Positions 21,728 through 33,241 of a stretch of 64,000 nt of DNA are shown here, piece by piece; the first letter of the stretch is position 1; every line of letters starts with the position of its first letter. Position numbers and translations under genes: made by a program. This DNA is from Podospora comata (lineage: Eukaryota; Ascomycota; Sordariomycetes; Sordariales; Podosporaceae): positions 2,790,001-2,854,000 of the forward strand of contig CP071499.1 in NCBI GenBank assembly GCA_017354895.1, read 5' to 3'. The notes under the pieces were generated by a model, which was given only the letters and a program-made list of their open reading frames with translations, was not told the DNA's origin and ran no database searches.

Positions 21728-22275
21728 GAAAGGGGCCGGGTGGAGAGGAAGGACAAAGGGCCAGTGGGGATTCGTATTTGTATCATAATGTTTAAACCAA
21801 GCGAATTGATCACATATGCACTCTACAACTTGAGTGTGTCCATGAGAGTCGGGCATTGGGTTCCATCGAGTGCTACATTATTAGACAGGGTGTACTTCTT
21901 TATGCTTTGTGGTCGAGAGATATTTCTGCCGAGAGTACGCACATGATTGCTTTACTGACCTTGTATGAAGTGATGTCTCAAGGCAGGGCTAACTTCAGCC
22001 ACATAGAATGAGAGTTTGACTGTGTCAGGGTTGAGTTTCCTCACCCAGTCACAACCCACTCTCTCACCCAGGTGCCTGACTGGAAGTCTAAACCCGAGAT
22101 AAAGTTTCTTACGGATAGCATGTTACAAACCCTAAATGGTGGAAGGGGCGCCACGTCAAATCTTTCGGCTCATCACCACTCTCTTTTATTTAAACATCTT
22201 CCTTCCATCGACAGCGATCCATCTCAGCAACAGATCCGACCTCGTTCCAATCTGTCGTGTCAACTTCCCACCAAC
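21728..22275. other. Intergenic with TATA-like element before orphan gene C
   Basis: 548 bp holding the PFS2 3' end and the promoter of the orphan gene at 22276. An A/T element TTTATTTAAA lies at about 22186-22195, some 80 bp before the ATG, and is a plausible TATA box. The leader after it is C/T-rich. The reading frame of gene C stays open upstream to an ATG at 22072, but that stretch has no protein-like composition. Confidence 0.45.
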
Positions 22276-23146
22276 ATGGATGACTTCCAAACCTCCGATC
22301 TCGATGACATCCCCGAGCTCACAACACGATGCAACGATCACGTCAACGAAGCTTGCCGCCGAGCCGGAACACCAGGCGAGCCATCAGGACCATTTTGGTA
22401 TCTCCGTTTCAGGTACTGGGTTCAATTTGCCCATATGGCTCTTCTACGACTTAAGGAGAAAGAGGAGAGAATCCAGAGCTTGGAGAAAGAGTCGAGTTAC
22501 TCGCAAGCCAGGGCCGAATTATTGGAAGCCGAGCTTCAGAGGTCATATACCACGTTAACCTCGCTCTCCCAGGCTCTCGCCAACGTTACTTCCTCCGCAT
22601 CGGAAAATGACAGTTCCTCCTCCACCTCCCTGGACAAGAACACCACGGCTGATACGCAGCAATCCACAATCCTCAATCTTGAAGTCCGTGTGGAAGAACT
22701 GGAGGCCTTGGTCAAGACTCTTGCTGCCTCCGCCCCTTTCGCCACCCCAACTTCCACCGTGCCAACCACACCAATCATGACACCGACAACCACGGCAACC
22801 AGTTCAACTATGGGCGCGGCGGTAGATGTGGTCCGGTGTCTAACCTGCTCGAAAGACTTTTCCCACTTGAGAGACTATCAAAACCACACGTGTGCGGCAG
22901 TATGTAATGATATGGCCCAGTGTCTAACCTGCTGGAAAATCTTTTACCCCTTTGGAGGCCACCTCCGTTGGGACGAGCGGGTGAGCCGCTATGTCTGTGG
23001 GCAATCCCTGGGTACAGGGCGTGACTGATCCCTCTGAGGTTGAGTTGGCTGTGGGTGCTAGGAGGTATAAGCCTTTTTCCTGGGATTGGGGGGAGTATGA
23101 AGAGGTTAGGGATGTCTTAGGAGACACCGGGGGGGGACGGGTATAG
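22276..23146 (+). CDS. Orphan coiled-coil protein with paired C2HC zinc motifs (gene C)
   Basis: I recognise no family. The main frame is 22276-23028 (250 residues). An aromatic patch (FWYLRFRYWVQFAHM, about residues 40-54) leads into a coiled coil (about 57-100) and a second heptad segment (about 137-152). A Thr-rich linker precedes two tandem Cys motifs, CLTCSKDF...HTC and CLTCWKIF..., whose shared CLTC-x-K/W spacing suggests an internal duplication. A second, clearly coding-like frame begins where the first ends (TDPSEVELAVGARRYKPFSW onward). A 37-nt mini-intron at 22981-23017 (GTGAGC donor, GTACAG acceptor, phase 0) would join them to give 277 residues ending at 23146. That is very short for an intron, so a one-base indel is the alternative. 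Aromatic patch and coiled coil resemble island genes A and B. Confidence 0.6.
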
Positions 23147-23419
23147 TTGATAGATCTGAACGGGATATCTTTGTGGCGTCTTGGTTTCGGTAATTAGGGG
23201 GGACCATCAACGGGGATATACGCCGGTGAGAATGGGAGGATTGTTGGGTGATGATAACAGTGCTGTAACGGAAAGGACTATACCTTACTATCATACGTAC
23301 CACTTTTAGGGAGTTCTTCTGTACATGGATATTATTTACAATCTAAACAAACCCAAATCCACCCTCTTTTTCACAAGTCAAACTTCTACACCATCCATAC
23401 AGCCATCTATCCAACCATC

Positions 23420-23686
23420 ATGACAAGTCCCCTTCCAGCAAACACGCCCTCTTCTGTCCCAGCTTACACCAACAAGCTTGCCTACCTTTACACAATATAT
23501 ACCTCCTTTCCTTTCCCTCCCCCAGCGAAAGTAGCCAAGGTTTCCCTCAACCAACCAACAGAGAATTTCCGTATACGACAAACATCCAAGGAGGGAAACC
23601 CCCGCCTCTCCGTCAGAATCCCGCCCTCTCACATCCTTCAGGTTAATGGTTGGGGGAAAAAGGAGACTGATTTCTGTTCCAGTTAG
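23420..23686 (+). CDS. Possible small protein, unrecognised
   Basis: An 88-codon ORF follows a C/T/A-rich leader with a favourable CCATCATGAC start context. It contains YTSFPFPPPAKVAKV, and a similar PxxPAKVA segment sits in the short ORF at 50085-50212; the DNA shares a 14-base identity there. Composition after residue 40 (ENFRIRQTSKEGNPRLSV) is protein-like. No domain, signal peptide or intron was recognised. It could equally be a chance ORF. Confidence 0.25.
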   Translation: MTSPLPANTPSSVPAYTNKLAYLYTIYTSFPFPPPAKVAKVSLNQPTENFRIRQTSKEGNPRLSVRIPPSHILQVNGWGKKETDFCSS

Positions 23687-25673
23687 GTACAGAAAGGGTA
23701 CAACATGTTCGCTTTACATTTTTATTTTTCCTTCTCAATCTTTGTTGCTTTGGTCTTCAACAATGATACATTCATTCACACTGGCTTAGGTATCTTTCAC
23801 ACCTTTTTCTTCTTCACATAAAACACAAATCATACCTCCAGCTAGGTAGATTCGGGTTTTTTTTTTTTTTTTTTGGGTTTATAGAAATTTAACTGATAAA
23901 TTTTACCTAAGGTATGCGCTTCGCGCTTGGGGTGGGGACATGAGATGAGTAGTTGTGATGGCAGCAAATAGATTCTACTTTGTCAGATCGAGCAAGATGA
24001 ATTGTAGTTAGGTAGGTAGGTAGGTAGTCTTGATGATGCCCACAGCGTGCTGGGGCACTCCAAAGCAGGACTCAAATCGTCAATATCTAGCCTCCGTCTC
24101 GACTCTGCTCAAAGAGTCATCCATCCGATCTCGTGTTTTATGTGGTTTGTCGTTCGCCACCCGGCCGGCCCGGCTCGGACACATCTTACCGGAGTCCTTC
24201 CCACAAGCATTTACATAACACCAGCCGGTGCTGCCCCGTCGAGTTAATAACATGCATGTCCTTGTTAGCTGGCCTTCAAGACTCTACCTGAAGCCATCAG
24301 CAATAGGGATGGAACTTACTTAGCACGGGACACATGCACTCTACTTAGCCTTAGACACTCAATCACATCAGCCCCAACACAAAGTAATAGCAGACAGTAT
24401 AAGTTGACATAAACTATACCACACACACACACCCTTACTACGAAAAAACAACAACGGCCCCCTGCCTTCCTTCTCATACTCCCGGCTTTAAACCCCCAAC
24501 CCTCCATAACAAGACAACAACAAAAAAAGAACATAACACAAACAGAAACCAACAACCACCCCCACCTCTCTTCCCCCCCCATTACCCCCTTATACCTCGC
24601 CTCCAAAACTATCATACACACACTTCTTCACTTCTTTACACCTCCCATTCCCCATTCCCCATCCCCATTTTCCCACGCCTATCAAGCCTTGGAACTCCTA
24701 AGAGAGTCATATTACAACATCCAACCCCTCGTCCCGCTCATTTCCCTCTCTGGTTTGTTGTGTCCCTCCAACCCCAACATGGAGTCATGATCAAGGTCAC
24801 AAGGATCAATGCAGGCTGCAGGAATAAAGTGACAAGAAAAAGTTTTGCTTGTGCTGAAATTGTACAGGCGCCATACAGCATTCCCACCCCATTCTCTTAC
24901 CACAACCCCCCCAACAACCTTTTCTCGTCATGTGGAAAAAACCGAACGGGTGTTTTGTGTGTGTGTGCGAGTGACTGGATCTGAAAACTGGCGGGCTACC
25001 AACAAAAGTAGACTAATAAAAAGGTGAACGAACAACGACAACCCCTGGGTAGAGAAAAAAATGATAGATTCGGCAGCATCGGGCAGCCAAGCCCAGAGAC
25101 AAGGAAAATAGAGAAGGAAGAGAAACCAAAAAGCAGTTCCCCCCTCCCCTGACGTTGTTCACTGCGATAAAAGAACAGAAGAGAGAAGACAACAACTTGA
25201 TAATTCCCCAACCCCTCCCTTCCCTTTCCCTGAACCTAACATGAATGGAGACCCGCTTATCTATACCTTTCCCATCATTATGAGGCGTGACAATGAAAGT
25301 CGTTATTCGTCCCCCTCCCAAAAAGTTTTGCAGTTGCCCCTTTCTGAACACATTTTACACAGAGATTAATGTTTTTTTTTCTGTTCGCTCGGTAGTCGAT
25401 GGACGATGGTGGCGATGGGGAGTGGGCAGCCTAATGTGTGAAAGCCGTGGCCCGATATAAGATGCGGAGGAAGCGGTCGAAAGAAACGGTGAGAGAGACG
25501 AGGCTGGGTGCCTGGGTGGTGGGCAAAGACTCGTGGAGAAGAGGACGGTGGTGGAATCAGCCGACGAGGGGAAGTGACTTTGGTTGTTCGTGATTTGGCG
25601 ATGCGGTAGGGGAAATTTATCGACGTCCGAACCTAAAAGATGGGGGAGAAAAGTTCGTATGAATACTTTGCAA
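23687..25673. other. Intergenic, 3' side of PP1 gene; TAGG repeat
   Basis: About 2 kb without a supported gene. It contains a T-run (about 23859-23875), a TAGG tetranucleotide array at 24009-24027 and a CA-rich stretch (about 24420-24432). CCCCATT short repeats lie near 24645-24665. The 3' UTR of the PP1 gene probably occupies the right-hand part. Confidence 0.4.
24009..24027. repeat. TAGG tetranucleotide microsatellite
   Basis: About four to five copies of TAGG. Shorter TAGGTAGG or ACCTACCT pieces recur in many intergenic regions of the window (near 7000, 8745, 11405, 35370, 43680, 49950 and 58655). Confidence 0.8.
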
Positions 25674-26878
25674 TTATTTGGAAGCTTTCCGGGGGGTGGA
25701 GGTTCTGCTTCCGCCTCCGAGGCCGTGAACATACTTTTGTTTCTTCTCTGCGGGTTTGAGAATCTGGAGATGGTGTTAGCCATATGCAAACTGGTTATTG
25801 TGGCAGGGCAAATACACACCTGGAATGAGCAAAGGAGACTCTCGTCGACACTCATCATGGCACCAGCATTGTCGAACTCGCCGCAGTAGTTGGGGGCGCT
25901 GAATAGCGTAACGAGCTGACGCTTAGAGAAGAACTCGTAACCATCCTCGACAACCTGATGGGCACGGCAGATAAGATCCATGTCGTGTTTTTGCAGGAAG
26001 CGAGAGACGACATCAGGGCCAAAGGTGAACGAGACACCACGATCGTTCTCACTCCACCCGGTGATGTCCTTATCTGGGTCGGACCACAGGAGATCGCAGA
26101 GCAGACCGCAGTCGGGGATCTGCAAGCATGCGGTTAGTATCTGGCTCAGGGCATTCCGAGCCCGGCAGGGTTAGAAGCAAACGCAGAACAACTTACATCA
26201 GTGGGTCTCATGACACGGCGGATCTGCTCCATAGAGTTGAGGTCGGGACTAAGACCACCGTGCATGGTAAAGATCTTCTCGTCAATAATGGCGGCAATGG
26301 GGAGACAGTTGAAGCAGTCGGTAAATGTCTTCCAGAGCTTGATGTTGTAGCGACGCTTGCACTCGTCGTAGAAACCATAGATACGGTTGATGGAGGCACA
26401 CTCGTGGTTGCCACGGAGGATGAAGAAGTTCTCGGGGTACTTGATCTTGTAGGCGAGCAGCAGGCAGATGGTCTCCAGGGACTGCTTGCCTCTGTCGACA
26501 TAATCACCGAGGAAGAGGTAGTTGGCCTCGGGGGGGAATCCACCGTACTCAAACAGCCGGAGCAAGTCATAGTATTGCCCGTGAATATCACCGCAGATCT
26601 GCGTAGGACGAGACAATGTTAGCCAGGTGCGCAAGGCAAAGATTTTGGGGGAGGACGGTGTTCCACCCCAGACCACGCGTCAGCGGAAAAGGTCTTACCT
26701 TGATGGGAGCTTCAAGCTCAAGAAGGATGGGCTGCGAAATGAAGATCTCGCGAGCCTTGGTGCAAAGATAGCGAATCTCGGCCTCGAGCAGCTGGACTTG
26801 CTTGCCCGGTCGGCTGCCCCGCACCTCCAGGAGGCGATCGATTATCGAGTCAAGGTCGACTTCGTGTTGGTCCGCCAT
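25674..26878 (-). CDS. GLC7: Serine/threonine protein phosphatase PP1 catalytic subunit
   Basis: Four exons: 26878-26699, 26598-26197, 26119-25820 and 25763-25674. Introns of 100, 77 and 56 nt have GGCTAAC, TACTAAC and GGCTAAC branch sites. The product is 323 residues, the standard PP1 length. The metal and catalytic motifs of PPP phosphatases are intact: GDIHG, GDYVDRG and RGNHE, then the HGG and [13 protein letters not shown] segments and [16 protein letters not shown]. The last exon gives the PP1-typical [11 protein letters not shown] followed by a short tail with TSTPRK, a possible Cdk phosphorylation site. PP1 dephosphorylates many nuclear and cytosolic targets under regulatory subunits that dock by RVxF motifs. 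A GTGAGT donor at 27243 with a GACTAAT branch and an ACCAG acceptor near 27050 may mark a 5'-UTR intron. Confidence 0.97.
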
Positions 26879-29800
26879 TGTAAATATTCCTCAATCCTCA
26901 CCAGCCTTCGGCTTTGGCGCACGCAAAAAAAAAAAAAAAGACCGAGTTGTTGGTAGTGACCGGCAGATCCCAGGCAGTCAGAGACAGGACAGGAAAAAAG
27001 AACGGCGAGCGCGCTGGAAAACCGGAGCGATGATGCACTTCTGGGAGCTGGTTGTAGAGAATGGACAATAACAGATGAATTAGTCAAGCTCGAAACACAA
27101 AACTTGGGATGAAAAGTCGCGGAGCGGGTCTCTTGCAGGCCAGATGCCAGATGCCAGATGCCAGGGAAGAGTGAATGCGCGACGAATCGAAGCGTGGGTT
27201 TGCTTTGTGCTAGTAGTGTTTGTGGAAAGCAGCAGCGACTCACCTATTACGCTGCAAAACAGAAGCGATCTCAGCAACGAGTGGCTGTGATGGGAGAGGG
27301 AGATTCGGGGGGGAGAGAGGCCCCTTCGTGTTTCTCTGCTTTTTTGGGGGGGTTTGGTATTTGCAGAGGTTCTATTTTTTATTTTTTGGTACCTTGGCCG
27401 TTAGATGGCGAAAGTGGGTTGTCGTCACCGGGTCTGGCGGGATTGCAGCGGACAACTTTCAGCGAGGGCGACCGCGGAGAGCAGGTGCTGCGTCGTCAAC
27501 GGAGTAAACCTGAACTGCAAAAAAGTAAATCACGTGTCGCTGGGTAGATCGCTATGGGGTCAGCAGCAGGATGGCCGCTTTGTTATCGTCTTGTTAAGAG
27601 GGAGGAGGCAAAGGGGTCGGCTGGGCCGGTCGTCTTGGTCGAGAAAGTGAGGGTGTTCGGGGGACGGGAGGGTGATGAGAGGCTGCCACGGTCGGGAATG
27701 GGAACGGGATGGGCTCTGGCCTGCTCTGCTCTGCGCTCTGCTCTTCTGCGGGTGGTGCAAATGATGATGCTCCGTCGGCAGGAATTCGCGGGCGGTGTCT
27801 TAATGTCAGATAGACGCTGTTATCGTCAACTGCGCAGTTTTCTGTGTGATCACAATCGTGTCGCCGTGGTTTAAGCCCGTCTCTGTGTGTTTATGTGTTG
27901 ACGAATGGACCCGTGGGTTGGGATAGAGGTCGGAAAAATTCAGAGTTGGCAAGTTTGTTTGAGACTTTTTGGAGGAGGAGACCACGGGGGGGCACACACT
28001 GACTGTCCGACAACTGGGGCGCTCCATCCACTACCCGCGAAAAATTATACTGCAGGACAGGGAGAAGCGCGTCATCTGCTAACAATAATCGCCCGCAGAC
28101 CAGTGCCCCAAGTGTTAGTCCGTCTACCCTACTAGATGCATTGTCGACTCCTGAGCCGGGATTGGCTGTGGATATCAACCCCTCGACCCTCTCCTCCCTG
28201 CCCATTTCGCCCTTGGCAATCTAAAACGGATCTTCTTTGACCTCCCCCCCCAAGCAGTGCTACTTTTGCCTGCCAAATACCCCACGGCGGCGAGGCCTGA
28301 TATTGCTCCCCAAAAGGGCCGAGCTACCTATGGTTGTCTATTCTATTCTTTCTGTTCTTTTTTTCTGGTCTCTGGTCCCCAGCAGCTGGCCGTCCTCCGT
28401 CTTATCTCACCGTCGACGCCTCTTTTTTATAGTAGCCTCGTGTACCAAGCACTCGTGCCCAGTTTCCCGTTTCTTCTGGCTGTTCAACACGACGCTATGA
28501 CGGTAGCCAAACAACCCAAGAAGAAAACGACTGGGCTTCGCTTCGCTGTTTCCGAGCACGTCTCTACGGATATACAACAGGCCCAGGTGCTTTGTGAAGC
28601 TCTTTGTCCTTGCCCTGCAATCCTCATCAACTCTTTAACCTGCCTGCTTATACAACCAGGTGCTGGTGGGGGCCGGGCCTCGACCAACTCGAGTTTGGAG
28701 GTCTCCCACGCAGACCTAGACTTGGCGCCGGGTCTCCTGGACTGCGCCCCAGGGGATTCCCAGGCCAGGTGGTCCAAAGGTATCAAGTTTATGCCTTTGA
28801 GCGCGTTGCCGCTTGCCTTAGTCGTGGGATCCCTTCTGATTCGCTGTCACTCTTCCCTTCGCCGACGTCTCCCCTAACATGGCAATCATCTACCTCACCC
28901 CCCTCATGGAAACATGTTTCCCCCTATTCTGGTTTCACACCATAGCAACTAGAACCAGCACCGAGCGAGACCTCTCGCAGACTACCTTAGCCGAGCCCCT
29001 TCTGGCCGAATATTCCTATCTGTAAGTCCAGAGCAGGTGGTAGGTGGTGGCGTTGGACCTGGTTGGGTGCTACTGGGTGCTACTGGGTGCTTCTACATGG
29101 CTTACATATCAAATCGTACAGGTGCAGCACCCAGCTTCCACCAAGAGGCTACTCGTGACTCACCGGGCACCATCCACTGTGTTTCCTTTCGGTGAAGAGA
29201 CGTTGCGAATTAAGAACAAGACCGGATTCCCATGAAGGGGTTTCCCACCAGAGAGAGCTAAGATGACCTTGTCCCCCCCTTTCGACCGGATAGAGCACCA
29301 GAGCACCGGGACACCTGCCCCTCTTGTGCTCCCCTTCATTTGCCGCAATGGACTTCTGTTGGGCGTTGCGTTGAGCACCACCCACACACTGTCGGCCAAG
29401 GCGGGGTTCTCCCCTCTGCCCCTCGTTTCCTGCCCGCCCATTTCTGCCCCTCCAACGATGCTGTCATAGCAATGATCCATTTCTGATTGAAAAAGGTTCC
29501 AGACCATACCACAAATCACATGATCACCCCGTCTGCCTTCCACTCTCTTACCCAATCACTCCGCCCAAGTCGAGGATAGACAGGCGAGCGTTTCTGTATG
29601 TAACCCGATCGGTAGTACATCGCGCCAATCAAGTCCATACCGTTCTTTTTCCCCTTCGTTTTCTCTCTGGGGTAGAAACTCCACAAATACATTCCCTGTT
29701 CGGCTACTCGCAGCAAATGGTCTCTCGACGGGTATATGTCATGCTGGAGCCGTTGGATTGCTGATCAGAGAGCGATCAGTGTCATTTTGACAATCACGCT

Positions 29801-31175
29801 GAAACCCTTTACGTAGGACCGACACAACGATATCTGTGGAAAAAACATACCCGCGGCAGGCAATTGCCGGCCTGGTTTGCTTCTCTATGCAGTCATGGTA
29901 TCCACGAGATCACATCAACATCGCTGATAATTGGGGTCATGCAGCTACCCTTGAAAATCTACACGGCATAGCCAAGGCAACCAGCGCCACCTTTGCTGCG
30001 ACAGGGCCCATTACGATGATGGTAAGGCAAACTGAAGTCGTGATCATGGACTGATGTAGGAGTAAGCGCTAGAGCAGCCTCTTTTGCAGTGGATAGGTTG
30101 GGGAGGGTATCATAGCCTCAGGATTGCCCATCTCGGCCGGGTACCTATATCGACAAAATCAACCGAGGCTACGTAACACGGGGGATGTTGACTTCTCAGA
30201 AAGAAGTGCACCAGCCGCCCTGTGTCACGGAATATTCACGATACACCAGACAACCCACCTTGCCCAGTAACATTACAAAAGAATTTGTTCCCCAGAGTTC
30301 CAAATTGATGACTCGTCAGAAGCAGAGAGCTTATCTCCTCGGGTACGACCAAAAAAAGTCGATATCAGTTACACAAAACTACCATCTCCATGTGTAACCA
30401 AAACACACAAAGCAGCAACTTATAATGAGACTGACTGCATTCCATATTATTGAGACCCCTTAAAAGAGCTAAATCAATTTTCATGATACCCTCAGTTCAC
30501 CAGACTCACTACTGACAAAAGCAGTCGCCGAACTTTTTCCTAGTTTTATACTCAACAGCAACCACAAACCAACCACACCACGACACATCTTTCATCATCA
30601 GCAAAGAAAATACTGCTGTCACTACTACCACGCGTTTGCTGCTACTCCTCTCCCTTTACCACCAAACAGTTAAGTTATCCACCTCTCAACACAACACTCA
30701 CAATAAGGAGGGTTCGTATCCAACCCCACCCCTTTTCCCCGTTCTTTTTTCCTCCCCCTCAGCCCAAAACTAGACTCACAAACATCGCCTCTTTCCTTCC
30801 GGAGATCTTTCGCACCTTCTTTTGCTCTCCGTCTTTCGTTTCTGTGGTCTAGATCTCTTTCATCATCTTCTTCTTCTTCTCTCCACATGATTCCAACCCA
30901 ATGTTACTCTATCCTACATATTGGGCTGCAAAAAATATGTGAGCAAATTCCCTTTTGTCAAAATTCTCGCTCGATATCTACTTCCGACACGGAATATACT
31001 TCTCAGCTGAATCATGTCCACTTTATTCAGCAATGTAGTTCTGGTTCAAAAGGGGCTCTCGAGTGTGTAAAAGAGAAACCAAATCCCCCATGGACGGAAC
31101 CGGGGGGCAAGGTTCCAATTTGAATCTAAAGTTACCAGATAAGGGAAAAAGAAAAAAAAAAGTCCAAAAGAGAAA
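26879..31175. other. 4.3-kb region without a supported gene, upstream of PP1
   Basis: The largest gap in the window. The PP1 leader and promoter lie at its left end (about 26879-27300), with a CAGATGC direct repeat near 27135-27160. Elsewhere there are short repeats (a CTACTGGGTG unit three times near 29064-29094) and many short ORFs without domains or codon bias. The region near 28497 (ATG, then a Lys-rich stretch) is the most protein-like but has no convincing continuation. A non-coding RNA or long regulatory region is possible. Confidence 0.4.
31152..31161 (-). terminator. Pol III terminator of tRNA-His copy 1
   Basis: Ten consecutive T on the minus strand, 14 bases downstream of the tRNA 3' end. 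Confidence 0.8.
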
Positions 31176-31278
31176 TGGGCGACCCCGGAATCGAACCGGG
31201 GTTTCTTCGGAATCGTATGTGATGTTTGTCTCCCAAACAAACCACAACGAAGCGTCCTGACCACTAGACTAGTCACCC
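31176..31278 (-). tRNA. tRNA-His (GTG), 31-nt intron
   Basis: The cloverleaf folds fully. Acceptor stem GGGTGAC pairs with GTCGCCC, D stem GTCT with GGAC, anticodon stem CTTCG with CGAAG, and T arm CCCGG-TTCGATT-CCGGG; the discriminator is A73. The anticodon loop reads TTGTGG then the intron then C, giving anticodon GTG. The 31-nt intron sits at the canonical place, one base 3' of the anticodon. It contains CACA, which can pair with the anticodon, as tRNA introns usually do. The A and B boxes are internal. A second copy lies at 49169-49268 on the other strand. Confidence 0.95.
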
Positions 31279-32195
31279 GGTGAGGTATTTTACCTGAATT
31301 TGATGTCTGGCCGGTGTGAAAAGAGGGTTTTTCAAAGCCTCTCACTGTGGGTTGCCTTTGTGGGGCTTTGTGTGAGTCAAGAATGTGGAGGTAGGTGGGT
31401 GGGCATGAGAGGGTTGTGGCTTAAAGGTTGTGGGAAGCTGGAAAGAGGCTTGGGTTGGGGACGGTTGTCAACTTGTCGTAAGATGAGAAGCTTGACTAGC
31501 ATGCACCCGAGCCACAGGAAGATGATCGAGAATGCAAATGCAGATATCTGTTGAGAGGATGACACACAGCTAAAGGCTTTAAAAGAGGATACACAATAGA
31601 CAGAATTTCGGCGGGCAATATGCATTGTGATATCTTCTGCAATAGTGGTATTGGCTCGCTGTGCTTGCCAAGTATCAAACTCTCCACGAGAAGAACTCGT
31701 CTTCCTTCGAATTTGAAGATCGCGAGATACTTTCTGTCATCCTTGGGAGAATGATTGATGCTCATAGGCACCCTAAGCCTCTAGTAAAGTGATGGCGAAT
31801 AAAGACTAGAATGAGCGCGAGAAGCGAAGATTCAGTTCGTCCAGACCTCTTTCAGCTTGAACAGACCAACCTATCCACCTAGGCGCTTCCTTGGTCGAGC
31901 CCAGCTGCTACCGCAAATAGAGACATCGACAGTTTGATTCCGTCTGCTCTCAAATTATGTAGCTCTCAAATATGCTGCCCTTCCACCGCGGCGCGTGTTT
32001 GCCTGTCTGCGAAACTGTCGAGTCCTGTGACTACCGCAGAGAAGACTCGCGCAAACAGCCACAACAACCGCCACGACGCACCTAGCCCTTTCTGTCTAAT
32101 CCAACGCAGCAATGGCAAAATACCCCAACGCCGTCGCTAATGCAGTTTTGGTTTTTCTCATTCTTGTTGTATGTACTCGTATAAACGTGAATTAA
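31279..32195. other. Intergenic, tRNA-His to RPB6 3' end
   Basis: No gene is supported. A 27-codon plus-strand ORF at 32112-32195 (starts MAKYPN, with a hydrophobic VLVFLILVV segment) ends exactly one base before the RPB6 stop codon on the other strand. It is more likely the RPB6 3' UTR read backwards than a membrane micropeptide. Confidence 0.35.
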
Positions 32196-32851
32196 TCATT
32201 GCATGAGTTCCTCGCAGGTCCAGTCCTCGTACCTAAAAAGCATGTCAGTGGATGATAGCTCAGACTGCTAAGCTGGCGAAAAACTCACGTTCCATCAGGC
32301 ATGTACCGGCGCACAATGAGGGGAATCTTCTTTTCCCTGAGTTCTTTGATGGCAATCTGCAGGGGATCCGTCTCACCCTCAAGGTCAACCAGCACAGGCG
32401 CATTCATGCTGTTGGTTGCCGTTAATCCCCAGGCATCATTCTTAAATGCTATAACCAACGCGACTCACCTGATTTGGAGAGCTCTTGTGCCGAGAATGCG
32501 CGCCTTCTCGTACTTGGTCATATATGGTGTTGTCTTGCGCTGGTCGTTGGGAATCTTCTTGTCCTTGTGCGACTTCTCAGTGCCCTTGCCGTGGTTGGCG
32601 GCCGCGTTGGGGTCGCCAGAGTTGACTACTTGGTTTGGGTCTTCGTCATCGCCAACGGGGCGGTTGTCGGCTTCGTCATCTTCCACTGGCTCGTAGTACT
32701 CATCGGGGTCCTCCTCGAAGGCGGGCTCATCGGCGCTGTATCAATCAGTCAGCGATTGGCCTTTCCTCGGCAGAAAAGAAGCAGAAGCAAAGCAGAAAAC
32801 TCGGGGAGGCGCGTACATGGGATCGCGGTCGTCGTCGCCAAAGTCAGACAT
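32196..32851 (-). CDS. RPB6: RNA polymerase I/II/III shared subunit Rpb6 (ABC23)
   Basis: Four exons: 32851-32817, 32735-32469, 32408-32289 and 32232-32196 (introns of 81, 60 and 56 nt), giving 152 residues, the normal length. The acidic N-terminal half is disordered. The conserved core starts at [20 protein letters not shown] and continues across the second junction as [18 protein letters not shown], then [18 protein letters not shown] and [10 protein letters not shown]. Those continuous family blocks over the introns validate the splice sites. Rpb6 is a small subunit of all three nuclear RNA polymerases and stabilises the clamp region. It shares a 390-bp divergent promoter with the TFIIIA gene. 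Confidence 0.95.
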
Positions 32852-33241
32852 GTTGTTGATCTGATGAAATGATACGATCCGAGAGAGACTGGGTGTGAGG
32901 ATATGCGTAGTGGTGATGGGCAACAATGTCGGCTTTGTTGCGGCGATGAAATGGATGTTGCGTTGAACTGGGTGAAGCAAGTCTGGCAGGCGGCTGAAGG
33001 AGGGATCGTAAAATTATTTAAGTGGGCTCCTGCGCAATGCGCAAGGCTGACCATTCACCGCGACTGGTTGGCGACGCGGGGGGTGTGGGTCTAGGTGCTT
33101 TGCCGGCCGGGAGCTCAGGCGCACCTACAAAAAAGTTCGATATCGACGTTATCGCATTGAGCTGAACCTTGTTCTTGCAACGAACTGGTCCTTGACCTCA
33201 AGACTCCCGTCACCCACCCTCTTTGCTTGCTCTGGCCAGTC
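32852..33241. promoter_or_regulatory. Shared divergent promoter, RPB6 / TFIIIA
   Basis: 390 bp lies between the two start codons. Near the middle is a pair of TGCGCA palindromes separated by one base (about 33031-33043), inside CTGCGCAATGCGCAAG, which is itself close to an inverted repeat and could bind a dimeric factor. Both products serve RNA polymerase III. No TATA box was identified. Confidence 0.5.

Noticed and set aside
28257-28877. 206-codon ORF in the PP1 upstream region, with a Lys-rich stretch after an ATG at 28497
   Set aside because: No recognisable domain or consistent codon bias, and no good continuation by splicing.
31046-31345. A pair of similar ORFs overlapping both tRNA-His genes (also 49063-49356)
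   Set aside because: The similarity is only the tRNA sequence translated; there is no coding evidence outside it.
32112-32195. 27-residue hydrophobic micro-ORF next to the RPB6 stop codon
   Set aside because: Probably the RPB6 3' UTR read on the opposite strand; short hydrophobic ORFs arise easily from T-rich DNA.
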